A DNA stretch of 64,000 nucleotides from Musa acuminata AAA Group (lineage: Eukaryota > Streptophyta > Magnoliopsida > Zingiberales > Musaceae): assembly GCF_036884655.1 (NCBI RefSeq), contig NC_088330.1:36146001-36210000 (forward strand), written 5' to 3'. The notes beneath the pieces are model-generated. The model was not told the DNA's origin. It searched no databases and saw only the letters and a list, made by a program, of their open reading frames with translations. The translations under genes were made by a program, and so were the position numbers. Below are positions 24,598 through 36,689 of this stretch, piece after piece. Every line of letters begins with the position of its first letter. Position 1 is the first letter of the stretch.

Positions 24598-24660
<63 letters not shown>
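24598..24660. repeat. (AAT)n trinucleotide microsatellite, about 21 units
   Basis: Perfect AAT repeat about 225 bp upstream of the SMR start codon. Confidence 0.95.
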
Positions 24661-26485
24661 CCTGATATTGGACTTGTGAGGTGCAGTCTCGACCCACTAC
24701 GTTAAATCTCAGTGGTTTATTTAGAGGGCTCACCTCTCGGACAGTTGTATTTTTACAAGATTTTAATATTTTATTGATTTTAACATTTACGGTGGAAAAA
24801 TAATTAAGAAAAAAGTTATTCTTGTTAGTATCTTTTTTAACCTCAAGAAAAATAAAGATTTTTTTTTGTTGTTGTTCATGGTATTTCTTGGTTGTGGAAG
24901 GATAAATTTCTCCTCGAAGACTACTTGATATCAAAAATATTTCTCTCTAAAATAAGAGCAAGGAAAACATGATTAGATTGCTATAAATAAGTTGGCTATG
25001 CATCTCCAACTGACCAAATTAATTCATTGGGACAACAATTTATTATGATGTCGGATGATCCTTGGACCACTCTCCAAAGATCGTAGCCAGAATAATTACT
25101 CTAAATCCAAAAACATTTCCTGGCAATTAATTGTATATGTTAATAAAATCGAATAAATTGGAAACTGGCAATTGGAAAAGAAGAAGATGCTCATTTGATG
25201 TGTTTGGGAAGCTGCATGTTATGCGCTTCGGTTTTCCTTGTTTCAGGAAGTACGTCCGATGGTTCCTCAGATCAGATATGGTGTTGACTTGCCAAGACAA
25301 ATAACTCGGTGGTGGTGAAGAGGACACCATGGTTCGGCAGCAAGGAAAGATGCAGGCTTTCCCTTCCCTTTTCAGGATCCAAATCATTCAGCCAGTGTTT
25401 CTGCAAGTACCGGAGGAGCACAAGCAATCAATGCTAGCTGTGGAAGGTGAAGGTTCACTTTGTTTAAAGCTCCCGAAGCCAACTAAAGCTGCCATTGGGA
25501 GGAGGAACCACTGCAGAGAGTGTACAGGACGAGAAGGGCAGCACATGGTGTTTCTGAGGAAGACAACTCATTGCAATGTCAGAAGAGAAGGCATCCTTTG
25601 TGACTGGAACAGCAATCAGACACTGCCTGAGACTGTGCTGCGGAGTAGAATGAGAACCTGGGTAGCTACTTCCATAACTGGAGGAATCATGAGAGACCAA
25701 AGAGGTAGAATGATCACTGAAAGAGTCCAGTGTGGCTCACGAGCTTTCTATCCAACAACACCTCCTGCAAATAACAGCCATTAATGGTTGATGACTTGAG
25801 AATATTCCATCTCAATCATTTGAAGAAGGGATTCCATATTCTTGTCACGGAAGCCCACTCTACAGTCTCAACTATCCACTGGTATTGGAGTAGTGTGAAT
25901 CCCAGAATCACTGTAAAGGTATTTATGGGCCATTTTGCTCCATAGCTTTGGATTTAGTGTGGGCTATATGATCCCTTCCCAACCCAATGCAGCAGCGATG
26001 ATATCAAAGACTAGGGAGTAACAGGCAGTACTAATGAAAGGTTTCATAAACTTGTACAGTTCTTTCAGAAAAATAATCTCTGCAGATTCTTGTAAGATGG
26101 GGTTTTCACACAGTCAGAATGTCATCCAGAGTTGACTTTGAATGTTAGTGTGATCAGCCTCTCAAGAAGTTGCAGGGTAAGATCAGATGAGGGAGGAGGA
26201 TGAATGGTCAAAGTAGGGAAAGCTATCCAAAGAATGGATACGTGTGTAAGGAAATCAAGATTTTCACATGAAAGAGGTTTTGCGTGTTGACTTAAGTCAA
26301 CTCAGGCATTCAAAGAAGAATAAATACACGCGAAAGGAAGTCAAGATTTGCACGTAAGAGGTTTTGCGTGTTCTTTTAAGTTTCCCACTCAATATGAGTT
26401 GACTTAAGAACCTCGGAACTGTAACTGGTATTCTATTTTTCATAAATATCTAATTTATGTATTTATTCTATATCATTTAGAATCC

Positions 26486-26491
<6 letters not shown>

Positions 26492-26574
<83 letters not shown>
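26492..26574. repeat. (AT)n microsatellite, about 41 units
   Basis: Pure AT dinucleotide run read directly. Confidence 0.95.
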
Positions 26575-26577
<3 letters not shown>

Positions 26578-27166
26578 AGAACAATGTATCAAAAACAATT
26601 CACTAGTTGAATTTTCGGGATGATACTCCTTTATTGAGTACTTATCATAGGCATCTATTTTCATAAATGGATAAATATGCTTTCTATCTTGCAGGTTTAT
26701 TATATGATTTTGTGTTAACAGAAAAGTAAACCATATCAAACCGAACTAAATCGATTATATTCGATCTTCACATTTTATTCATCCTTGCATTACTCATTCA
26801 AGTTAAGAGAAAGAGATAAAAGGAGGATGAGAGAAAGGAGGAGAAGAAAAACCCTTTGGGTTAACTTGAGCCCAAGTTGATTGGAGCCAGTTTACTAATT
26901 TGAAAGGGTTAAAGAAATTTTGCAAAAAAAAGAAAAGAAATAGAAGAATAAATTTGGAATTTAAGTAAAAACACAGTGTAAATTCTCAACAAATTATTAG
27001 GTGTTTTTCTGGTAAACTGTCCACACAAGAAATACTAAAATATTTTAGATAATATATATACCATTTCGAACATAAATAAACTATATAATTATAGTTATAT
27101 AACCCTATTTTGTGGTGTTCCGGTCATGCATGGTTGCGTAAGGAGTGTCTAACTTCTGTTGGAGAA

Positions 27167-27856
27167 TTGACTATGAGGTCAACGTTTGGCTGGCAAACGT
27201 CAAAACAACGGAAGACCATACTGACGAAAGCTACCCCATGAAGACTCTTGACTTCACCTAAAAGAACGGCTCGGCAAGGAACTGAAGAGGGAAAAGAAGG
27301 GTTTGCGTTCCTGCTACGCGTCTCTTCGGTCAACTCTCTCAGGACGCAGGAGGCGAAATCGTCATCCGCTTTCTTCCTCCTCTCAACACGCGATTCCCCA
27401 TTACTACCTCGCTGTCATCTTCCTCTTTATCTCTCACACCGCTAAATCCAACGCAAGATGAATCGAATCCCTCGATTTCCGGCATCTGAATCGGGACGAA
27501 CTTTTCTGCAGTTACGGATCCTCTTTCAGATTCGTTGGATTCGCAATCCAACGGTGGAAACTGATCGTCTTCCTCTTTTCCTCGGAGTTAGACCGGTCCA
27601 ACCTTGTACAGCAGTCGGCTGACTCCGGTCAACACATGGAGAGGACTTTTCGGAATTCACTGTGCAATTTTCTCACGATATTTAATGCAATCGTTTTTCT
27701 TCACACGGCCATATTATTTCTGCCGCTTTTTACCCACAAGTCCACCAAGGATGGAAAGATAGTCAACCGATTGAACTGTCATTCCACGCCCCGAGAGGTA
27801 CGAACACTCGGAGAAGGGTATCGTTTTCCTCGATGACTGTTTCGCTTTTGTTGACT
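27167..27856 (+). promoter_or_regulatory. W-box-rich promoter of the WRKY gene
   Basis: Seven TTGAC[CT] W-boxes (either strand) begin at 27167, 27177, 27248, 27328, 27627, 27761 and 27851. WRKY proteins bind this core, so auto- or cross-regulation by WRKYs is likely. A TATAATA follows at 27894. Confidence 0.65.
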
Positions 27857-27983
27857 GTTTCCAGCCCGATTTCTTGTTCAAGCTTTCCACCACTATAATA
27901 CATGGACTTCTCCGCCTCCCTTCCTTCCTCTCTCAAGCTTTGATCTCTCCTCTTCTCCTGAACTTGAACGCTAAGAGAGTAGT

Positions 27984-28001
27984 ATGGTTGCTGGGATCTG
28001 A
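27984..28001 (+). other. Upstream ORF of the WRKY gene (MVAGI-stop)
   Basis: Five-codon ORF 30 nt before the main ATG and about 85 nt after the TATA-like box, so probably in the leader. Confidence 0.45.
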
Positions 28002-28031
28002 TCCGAGGTTGTGTCTTGGTCTCGTTTAGAT

Positions 28032-29154
28032 ATGACTGCCGCCGATCTGATGAGCCGCCAGAAGATGGACGAGCTGGTAGCTATCCAGGAGGCTGCAGCT
28101 GCCGGGGTCCGTAGCATCGAGCACCTCGTCTCCCGGCTCTCCCGCCAGAGTTCGCCGTCCGATTGCCGGGAGATTACCGATCTGACGGTTTCCAAGTTCA
28201 GGAAGGTGATCTCCGTCCTGGACCGCACCGGCCACGCACGTTTCCGTCGGGGACCGATGCTCGCCACGACTGACGCCACGGAAGATAAAACCCTGAGTCT
28301 GCTTCCGCAGCCATTCGAGTCGCAGCCTCAGCCGAATCTGCCGGTGGCGTCGAAGGGCCTAACCATGGACTTCACCGAGACGAAGGGCGAACCCGCCGCA
28401 ACGACCCTGAGTCTCGGCTTCAGCGCTTCCACCACGATGTCATCCGGAAATTCCTCGTTCCTCTCTTCGCTCACCGGCGACGGCAGCGTCACCGACGGCA
28501 AGATGGGGCCGGCCGTCCTGTCGGAAGCCCTCGTCGTCGCCGCCGCTGCCGTTCCCGTCGGTAAGCCCCCTCTGTCATCGTCCCACAAGAGGAAAAGCCC
28601 CGGCGACTGTCACGACCGCGTCCACTGTGACGTCGCCCTGAGAAAGCACAGCGGTGATCTCTGCCACTGCTCCTCCAAGAAAAAGTGAGCCCCTATGAGC
28701 CTCTCTCTCGCTCTCCCTGCACACGGTGGCAGGCCTCGGTCGTGTCGTCTAACGTGCGCCCGGCCCCGTTGTCCTTGCAGGAAAACTCGGGTGAAGACGA
28801 CGATTCGCGTGCCAGCGATAAGCTTGAGGAACGCGGACATACCATCCGACGAGTACTCGTGGCGGAAGTACGGGCAGAAGCCCATCAAGGGCTCCCCTTA
28901 TCCCAGGTAACCATGCTCGGCGCCCTGCCACTATACGCGCCGCCGTCCGATCTCCGGCCGTCCTCGACGTGGCACGGTCTGATCCATTCGCTGTCTGTTG
29001 TTGCAGGGGCTACTACAAGTGCAGCAGCATGCGGGGATGCCCGGCGAGGAAGCACGTGGAGCGGGCGCCTGACGACCCCTCGATGCTCATCGTGACGTAC
29101 GAGGGGGAGCACCGTCACGCCTCCAACCCCGAGCCCATCTCAACCGGTGCATGA
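28032..29154 (+). CDS. WRKY: WRKY transcription factor, group IId, 308 aa
   Basis: Nuclear factor binding W-boxes, in a clade tied to defence and stress signalling (relatives of Arabidopsis WRKY7/11/15/17). Exons: 28032-28684, 28781-28906, 29007-29154 (927 nt). Residues 53-73 carry [21 protein letters not shown], the calmodulin-binding C-motif that defines group IId. A basic plant zinc-cluster segment ([13 protein letters not shown]) precedes the WRKY domain. The domain has WRKYGQK at 245-251 and a C-x5-C-x23-H-x-H finger at C265, C271, H295 and H297. The intron splitting the domain after the PYPR Arg is the standard group II position. The first ATG in frame with clean splicing was taken. The C-terminus ends only 11 residues after the finger. 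The paralogue number is unknown. Confidence 0.93.
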
Positions 29155-29620
29155 TTGTTGATCCGCGAGATCAGGGCCGCTCATCCTCCGTACGACCGTT
29201 TGACCAGTCCTTGCCGCGTGTCTCTTCCTCTTCTTCTTGGTGTTGATGTCTGTGTTGATTAGCCTGTAAAAATTAGTGAAACACGATTCCCAGGAAAGCT
29301 GACGTATGACCAACTTTTGTGGTGGGAGCGACGACTTTTGTCGCTTTCTCGGTGCGAATGAGCTGCACTCAACTCTCCGTTTGAGGTCAGGCGGAGAGTC
29401 AAAGCGACATTATTGTGGCGGGTCCCCCTGTCTTTGTGGACGTTGTGACGTGGATCTCAGGAAATGGGAAAGCAAGCATCACGAAAGAGAAGCGGAACAG
29501 AGACGGGATTGTGTGATGGCAGATTGACAGCCACTCGTCCTCTGTGAGCCTTTATAAGTACGCAAAGACACATCATCGCACAGAATGTCGTGTTCCAACT
29601 AGCCACGAACGACATGGAGA

Positions 29621-30034
29621 TCACTCGCGACGCTTTCTTGGCGAAGCCCGTCGAGTTGAGAACAGTCGTCGAGGTGGAAACTTGCCGACGCACGTCGGCG
29701 AAGCGAGCCCATCAATCGAACGGTAGTCCGAGAGCAATAACCCATCATTCTCATCTCTGATATCTATGTTGCTCGGGGTGATGTTGTCGGTCAAGGTCCC
29801 GCATTCGACCAGCTTCTTGATCCAAGAATGCTTCATCATGGAAGGACGCGTCGACTCGCTGCGGTTCCTCCTCGCATTGAGGTGCTCGCGCAAGGCGCCG
29901 ATGCTGTGCTCGCAGACCTCCATGGGCGGGCGCACGAGCGGGTTGCCTTCGACTCGGAGGCTTCGGAGCTCAGCCAGGCACACCATGGAGTCCGGGAGGA
30001 CGCTGATGTCGACCAGGGAGGGGAGGAGCCCGAT

Positions 30035-30072
<38 letters not shown>

Positions 30073-30215
30073 GAGGTACCTGAAGTTTTGGCTGACGCTG
30101 AGGACTTCAAGTCGGACGAGGCTCTCGACGCCGTCGGGGAGAGAGCGGAGGCAGTTTAGGCTGGCGTCGAGGGCCCGGAGGGAGGTCAGGTGCGAGGTGG
30201 AGCGAGGGAGGTAGG
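29621..30215 (-). pseudogene. Plant intracellular Ras-group LRR (PIRL) gene fragment
   Basis: On the minus strand from 30215: [21 protein letters not shown] and [19 protein letters not shown], both leucine-rich repeats. They are followed by a (CT)15 tract (plus strand 30041-30070), then [18 protein letters not shown] and [20 protein letters not shown]. The tail LLLSDYRSIDGLASP matches the C-terminal block of PIRL proteins, which are cytoplasmic LRR proteins. Three lesions show. The LRR array is cut off at 30215 with only the last few repeats left. The frame shifts by one across the (CT)n tract. About nine residues of one repeat (normally between LVDI and SVLPDS) are missing. The distal part, from the Met at 29986, is an open 121-codon frame. 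It is tail to tail with the WRKY gene. Confidence 0.72.
30041..30070. repeat. (AG)15 microsatellite inside the PIRL relic
   Basis: Exactly 30 nt of AG on the plus strand, lying where the LRR coding frame changes. Confidence 0.95.
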
Positions 30216-31361
30216 AGGGCCGGTCTTTTTAAGGATGAGCGTGAATGTATGCAAATTTGATCGTATCATATGTCTCTTACATTGAAAGATTAAGCTGAGT
30301 TAGACAAATTTATATATTTCAATATTTTTATAAGGATAAGTTACAAAGCTTTTCTTTACTTTGAATAATCTTTTAGTATTCGGTTCGACCACCGTAGAGA
30401 ATAGAAAGAGTTCAAAGGAAGCCATGCGTGTTGAACACATATTTACCTAATTAACAAGGTCTGTATCATTCATGACTGGATGTCCATCCCACCAAAACAA
30501 CCCATGACAACCACAATTCTTCCCGCCGGCGGAGACTGCAGATGCATGTCTTTATGTGCATCTGATGCAGTCGGATAAATCAATCTCGATTTGGCTGCTC
30601 ACTGATCTTTCTTTTCCCTTCAGATTCATTGTTATTATAAGTACATAACGAATTATTGGCGTCTTGGTCACGGTCATGATTGCGCGGAGGGCTATTAAAT
30701 GGTGTGTAGAGGTGGGTGACGCCAAAAAAAATCAAACCCCCTGATTGATGCATTGCATCAAACACCTGGCGTGCCTGGTCCCTCCTTCCTTCACCACATT
30801 TTACGTGGCGTGGGTCCCTAACAGATGGGTTCGGTGCATGCAATGAATCAATGTCAGATTATAAAAAGTTTATATAAAAAAATATTACATCAAATGATAT
30901 ATATATATATATATATATATATGACGTTCACAAATGAATTTTAATTTAAAATATATTATTTATATAATAACATATTAATCAATTCAAATATTAAAATATT
31001 AAATTAATAAAGATATCGCTTTCAATGATTGCTATCAAGAAGAAGAACTCAACGTCGAGAAATGTTACTGTGAGCACAAATCATCAAGAGCAAAAGGAAT
31101 CGTCAAGGTTACATTCGATTATTTAGTGTAACTCATGACATTTGTCACTTTCTTCGTTTAATTTTATAGTTCCAACTCGACCTAATCTAATATGACTTAA
31201 CCCAACCCAACTTGAGATGCTTTAATCGAAATGACTGTATCGTCGTATCATTAGTATGTTCAAACAATCTAATTCAAGAGCAATTAACAAAAACCTATCA
31301 TTAAACAGCAAGACGGATTTTATCTCATAAAAATCTAATAATTATAACTTTTAGATAAAAT

Positions 31362-31419
<58 letters not shown>

Positions 31420-31533
31420 AACTCGTCCCCACCAAATTATTTTTCCCTATCCAATAGAAAATAAGGCATCGTTGTCCAAATCCCAACTAAAATAACAAGG
31501 CGGCTGGCACCGCTAGCTGGCGACAGGCAACGG
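30216..31533. other. Intergenic AT-rich region
   Basis: No gene recognised. Holds (AT)n runs at about 30896-30922 and 31365-31416. Confidence 0.5.
31365..31416. repeat. (AT)n microsatellite
   Basis: Pure AT run, about 26 units. Confidence 0.95.
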
Positions 31534-32476
31534 CTACCTGCGGACCGACGCGGCTACAACGGTCTGATCCAAGTGTACTCTCGTCAATTCACATATGCCG
31601 TGTAAAAGATCCGGGATCGGATCACACTGATGGGGGGTATAATAGTCAACTCGTAACGCCGGTATTCCCAGTTTATTCATCGGTGAAGGCAATGAACGCG
31701 CAGATCTGGTAATTCGGAGATCGATTAAGGGGCATTTTGGTAATGCTGTGTTCAACGGCGAACGCACTGCTGGCTGCACTCTTATAGCCGCTCCCCTTGG
31801 TCTCGTCTGCCGTGAACGCTTGCCCCAATCGTTGATTTGGGATCTCGCTCCCCTCAACCCGTTCGGGTGAGTGATCGCATCTCTCTCTCTTGCTTGCTTT
31901 GATTGACCGCAAGATCTGGCCTCATATACTGTTGCTGGTCTTAATTTCTTGTTCGGTACGCTGGAAATGGTTATGTAGGTTGGATTTCAGTGTTCTGCTT
32001 TCGTTAGGAGTTGCTGAAGCAACAATCTTTTCCGTTCTTCTTGATGTTATTTTGTCCTGTGGGAGGTATTGGTTTGGATGAGTTCGTTCCCAAGATTGAA
32101 ACGATGTTCTTTGTCGTTGATCATGAGCAAGTTAGGGTTTCGTGTTTGGCTCTCTTACCTTTTCTTCAAGTGTGACGGCGTACAAAGATGTGTTTTCTAG
32201 TTACTTTGGAGACACATCGAAACTCTGAAGAAAGCATATGCATTGTTATCTTATCACATTACAGGGTTTTAGAGACTGGAGGAATAAGGGGGCGTTCCTG
32301 ATACTAGATGGGTAATGTTATCGAACAAAAAGACTAGCTGAACTATTATTTCCGATCAAATTAAGTGTCTATAATGCAGTCTGATTAGGTAGCATGAAAG
32401 ACTTATTTGCTTTGAACCCTCTGTATTCTTTCCTTCAGCTAGCTGTTGTGACATGTTCTAAACTTAGAGCAGTTTC

Positions 32477-32504
32477 GTGTGTGTGTGTGTGTGTGTGTGT
32501 GTGT
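32477..32504. repeat. (GT)14 microsatellite
   Basis: Pure GT run in the presumed 5' intron of UBC22. Confidence 0.95.
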
Positions 32505-32788
32505 ATTGCCTCGGGCTCTTGAAAGGAGCAAAACGGATCTTTAGTGTGCAGGCTTGGGCTACTGGTCTGATATGGATCGATTTCAGCTAGTAATGTTATG
32601 TTTCAATGATTTGTGGTTGATTTCTGTCAATTTTAGTTGGTACCAAACACGTTAGGATGTCATGACCTCTGATTAGCCTGTCTTTGATGTGTTGATCTCC
32701 TATATTCTGAACGTAAAATCTATGATTTGTTGGTTTTGTGTGCACCGACCTTCTATGTGCTAGCCTCCAGTATGTCCAACATCATAAG

Positions 32789-32843
32789 ATGCAATATGAG
32801 GATCAACAGGTATCGGAGCTTGCTCCAGTGGATCCTGTTAATG

Positions 32844-32933
<90 letters not shown>

Positions 32934-35469
32934 AAATTTAGAGACAAAGAGTTGGCGTAGTGTTGGTCCCAATCATGAATCAAGAAATAATTTCGGTCTT
33001 GTCGTGTCAGCTGTCGTGTTGGCATATGAAGATTGCTCAATTGGAGGGACCATGTGTACCATCTCCATCAACCACAATATCATGTTATGCAGAAAATCTA
33101 TACTAATATTGAAAATAAAAAATTACTCTGCTGTTATCCTTTTTAGCAAATATTAGCATTCAATAAATTCTATTGGGTGAAGATGTGTTTATCTGTTTAT
33201 CTTTGTGTGTTTTTGTATCATTTGGTTTCCAAGCTTCTTAACCATTTTACCTGTATTTTATCATCTGCACATGGTCCAGTGTATCATTTTTTTTATCATT
33301 AGCAGCATTGATAATTGCTCATGCTATGCATTTGAGCAAAATCTCATCTCGCCAACTTTTGTTTGGTTATTTGCAAGTTCTCTCCTTTGAGAATCAAGGT
33401 GGCATATCTTATAGAACATTATTATCATATGAATTTATGAAAGTAAACCTTGCAATTATGTGGTTAATAATGTTTGATGAGTCTAAATAAGTTAATAATT
33501 TATGAAAGTAAACTTTGCAAGTATCTAGCATGTATAAGCCGTGGATGCTTCCTTGAAGAACTGAAGTGTTTATGTGGCTTCCTTCAAATGGGTGGAATTT
33601 TATGGTTGGCAATAAGAAGAGTGGCCCAAAGGCATTTTTCTCCCAAATTTATCTGCTATATAATTAAGAATATTGAAAAGTTAATGCTTATAGTATTTTT
33701 TCTGCAGACTTGTCTTGGCAAATTTGAATATTGTGCTGTGATTCAACTCAATTAATGCCTGGATAAAGCATCCTGAGAGCTAATCTTTAAAGTGAAGAAA
33801 CCTACATATTTTCCAGCAATGGTACATAAGCAATTCCACTTTCAACTTAGATATTTTTGGGGATTCATACATATGATAAATCCACTGATGTGTGTTTTCT
33901 TTTGCCACTTAATGCTTGTTACTGCAAGCAGGCAACCAATGAGAATCTTCCACCAAATGTCATCAAACAGCTAGCAAGGGAACTCAAGAACCTAGATGAA
34001 TCACCTCCGGAAGGAATAAAAGTGGTTGTAAATGATGATGACTTTACTACTATTTTTGCTGATATTGAGGGTCCTGGTAGGCGATCGAAAGATGTAGCAT
34101 CATTCCATTTTAATTTAGCATTGAGTCTAACGCTTGACAAGTTTGTGCTACATGTGTTTTGCAGCTGGAACACCATATGAGAACGGTACATTCCGCATGA
34201 AGCTATTATTGTCTCATGACTTCCCCCAGTCACCTCCAAAAGGTCATTCACTAAATATTGAATCCGACCGTGTCTGTTTCTTTTTCATCTTGATTACAAA
34301 AGAATTACTAGTTGCATTGTATCAACTTTTCTTCTGCTTCCACAGGCTACTTCCTAACCAAAATATTTCATCCAAACATTGCGACAAATGGTGAAATTTG
34401 TGTCAACACACTGAAGAAGGATTGGAATCCAAGTCTTGGACTAAGACATGTTCTGATTGTAAGCTCATGTCTCCATCTGAACATAGAAAAATCCAACTTG
34501 TAGAGAGTGATTTTAGAATCCTGGCAATCAACTGTTCTTTTTATCTTTCCTTTTTCCACACTCCAAGGCTATGTTTTAACACCAACCTGAAAACTGGTTT
34601 CTAAGACCCTGATATTACTTGATGAACAAATAATAACTTTCTATCTGAACAATCTGAACATAGAAAAATCCAACTTGTAGAGAGTGATTTTAGAATCCTG
34701 GCAATCAACTGTTCTTTTTATCTTTCCTTTTTCCACACTCCAAGGCTATGTTTTAGCACCAACCTGAAAACTGGTTTCTAAGACCCTGATATTACTTGAT
34801 GAACAAATAATAAGTTTTCTTGTATTAAATGAGTGCTCTACATGTTGATTTCGTGTGACAGGTGGTAAGATGCCTGCTGATTGAACCATTTCCCGAGTCT
34901 GCCCTGAATGAACAAGCTGGAAAAATGTTGCTTGAAAACTATGAGGAGTACGCGAAGCATGCAAGGTAAAGTTTCTTTCATTTTTTTTTTTCTCTTTCTA
35001 TCATAAAACTAGTTGGGCATCCTAACTAGGTTCTGATCTTGTATGCTCCACCATTTTACATTGGTAGTAATAGTCACAATTATACAGTCTACTTTTTCAT
35101 GGAAGGCTAAAACAAGTAAGAGAAAATAATTGTATGATGCATTTATGCAGGTTATACACTGGAATTCATGCCCTTAAACCAAAACCCAAGTGCCAGCCGG
35201 GCATCTCTGAGTCTACTACAGCTCTGAATGTGGATCAAGCGAACGTGGTTTCTGGTGATCAAATGCCACTGCTTACTGCACCATCAACTGTGCCCACAGA
35301 AGTACCGGCGCAAAATGCTCGAGATGAGAATGCTGTTCCCGTTCTTCCAACAGAAAGTGCCACTGTTGGAGCATCAGCAGCTCAAAAGACGGAAGGGATG
35401 GTTGCTGTAAAAGCTCAGGTAGATAGACGAAAGATGGATGCAAGGAAGAAAAGTTTGAAGAGATTATAG
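32789..35469 (+). CDS. UBC22: Ubiquitin-conjugating enzyme E2, UBC22/UBE2S type
   Basis: This E2 extends Lys11-linked ubiquitin chains with the anaphase-promoting complex; in Arabidopsis UBC22 is needed for female gametophyte development. Firm exons: 33932-34076, 34165-34242, 34346-34458, 34862-34965, 35151-35469 (252 codons plus stop, phases consistent). The UBC fold includes [28 protein letters not shown] with the catalytic Cys, and [11 protein letters not shown]. The C-terminus ends RKKSLKRL, like the L-R-R-L tail with which UBE2S docks on the APC/C. The start is unresolved. Relatives begin Met-Ala-Thr-Asn-Glu-Asn, but here GCA ACC AAT follows an acceptor directly. An upstream exon ending at 32809 (acceptor near 32763, donor CAG|GTATCG) joins in frame and offers ATG at 32789, adding MQYEDQQ. 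A 5' UTR exon may end at about 31864 (GTTCGG|GTGAGT). Confidence 0.9.
32845..32932. repeat. (AT)n(AC)n compound microsatellite
   Basis: About 40 AT units followed by four AC units, starting 35 bp after the candidate UBC22 first coding exon. Confidence 0.95.
34474..34816 (+). repeat. Tandem duplication, 177-bp unit, inside a UBC22 intron
   Basis: GAACATAGAAAAATCC starts at 34479 and again at 34656. The two units stay almost identical to GATGAACAAATAATAA, with about one substitution seen (TTTTAACACC against TTTTAGCACC). Both lie between the exons ending 34458 and starting 34862, so coding is not affected. Confidence 0.9.
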
Positions 35470-36685
35470 TGCTGCTAAAGGAAGAAATCATGTAGTCAGC
35501 TTGAGTAATCAATTAGAGCATCTGAGAGAACACCTTTGGAGCACAATAATTGAAGCATCATATGAACCAAGGTGGAGAGGAGAGGGTGCGTGTATCTTTC
35601 ATGTCATTCTTTTCATGCGTTACCTTGTGCAACAGAGTTCCATCAAATTTGCTGATTCTTGAATCTTGATATGCAACGGGCGAGGTGAAGGCAAGATGAG
35701 TGCAATCCTGTAATCATATTCAGGATTCAAGTTGTTGAGATCACTAATATGCTGCATCACATGAAGGCAAGTTGAGGGCATCTGTCAGTCTTATCCAGTC
35801 TTGTATCAATTGCGAATGAGTTCAAGGTGTTGTTGAGATGACTAACATGATCGCATGTAGCAGTCACACAGCATGCAAAATTGGTCATTGGTCTATTGGT
35901 CTGAATGAGGTAGCTTAGTGCGAGGAACAGAGCATGACATATGATCGATCGCTGTGTCACAAAGCTTCGTCACTCGAGGTGTTGATATGTTCGAGTGTCC
36001 CACAACGAGGTCAGTCCAATTTTGTGTGCCATTCAAAGATGTTTTGTGTCACATATCACAGTGGATAGCTTTGCTCATGCAGCGATGCAATGAGCGGGCA
36101 AACATATGCCCTTCGTGAGTGGAATCCTTCTGCTGAGCTGTTTGCAAAGTATGACGAATGTAATCGGTTTGCAACGAGCGAGTAAACAGATGTCCTATGC
36201 GATCATCCTTCCACTCGAGACTCGCATTCATTTCCAAAGGTTAGCTTTGCGAAGTACAACAAATTTAATCGGGTTTGGGTTCGCTGGATCAGATGCGAAG
36301 AGTGATGTTTTGGTTCGTTTTTACTCTTACCAGTAAAGTTTAATTTTTCTTTTGGAAAAAAAGAAATGGTCACTCACCCAAGCTTCTTAAGTAGCTAAGG
36401 TCATTCTGACACTTCATATCCAATATCTCACAAGGATTCAACTTCCATCCACGCAAAATTGTGCTTTTTGGCATGGCGCCAAAGAGCCTACGGTAGGTTC
36501 AGATGTGTTTCGGCGTAATGACACATGATAACTTTTTTTTTTTTTTTTCTTGTAAGGAATAGCAAACATCTAAGAATAGAAAAACATCATCACTACGAAG
36601 GCTTGACAACTTAATTATTCTCGTGGTATACACTATTGTCTCCAAATTCCCAAGACAGGATTGTCATGCTTCATTTAAGTTTATT
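35470..36685. other. UBC22 3' UTR and downstream spacer (copy A)
   Basis: No gene. Sequence from about 35960 is duplicated at 48540-49230. Short internal repeats built on TTTGCAAAGT...AATGTAATCGG occur near 36145-36270. Confidence 0.5.
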
Positions 36686-36689
36686 TCAC

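Larger units (their letters stand above)
24374..27166. other. Intergenic region with microsatellites
   Basis: Holds the SMR promoter, an (AAT)n run and an (AT)n run. An open frame at 25329-25784 (+) and a shadow frame on the other strand show no recognisable domain and were not called as genes. Confidence 0.4.

Noticed and set aside
24581..24934. 117-codon frame with a poly-Tyr end
   Set aside because: The Tyr run is the AAT microsatellite; the rest is AT-rich non-coding.
25329..25784. 151-codon plus-strand frame
   Set aside because: The start is usable but the sequence looks like no protein family and the opposite strand is also open.
26491..26739. Open frames with Tyr-Ile repeats (also at 32753-33040 and 63491-63781)
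   Set aside because: Produced by translating AT microsatellites.
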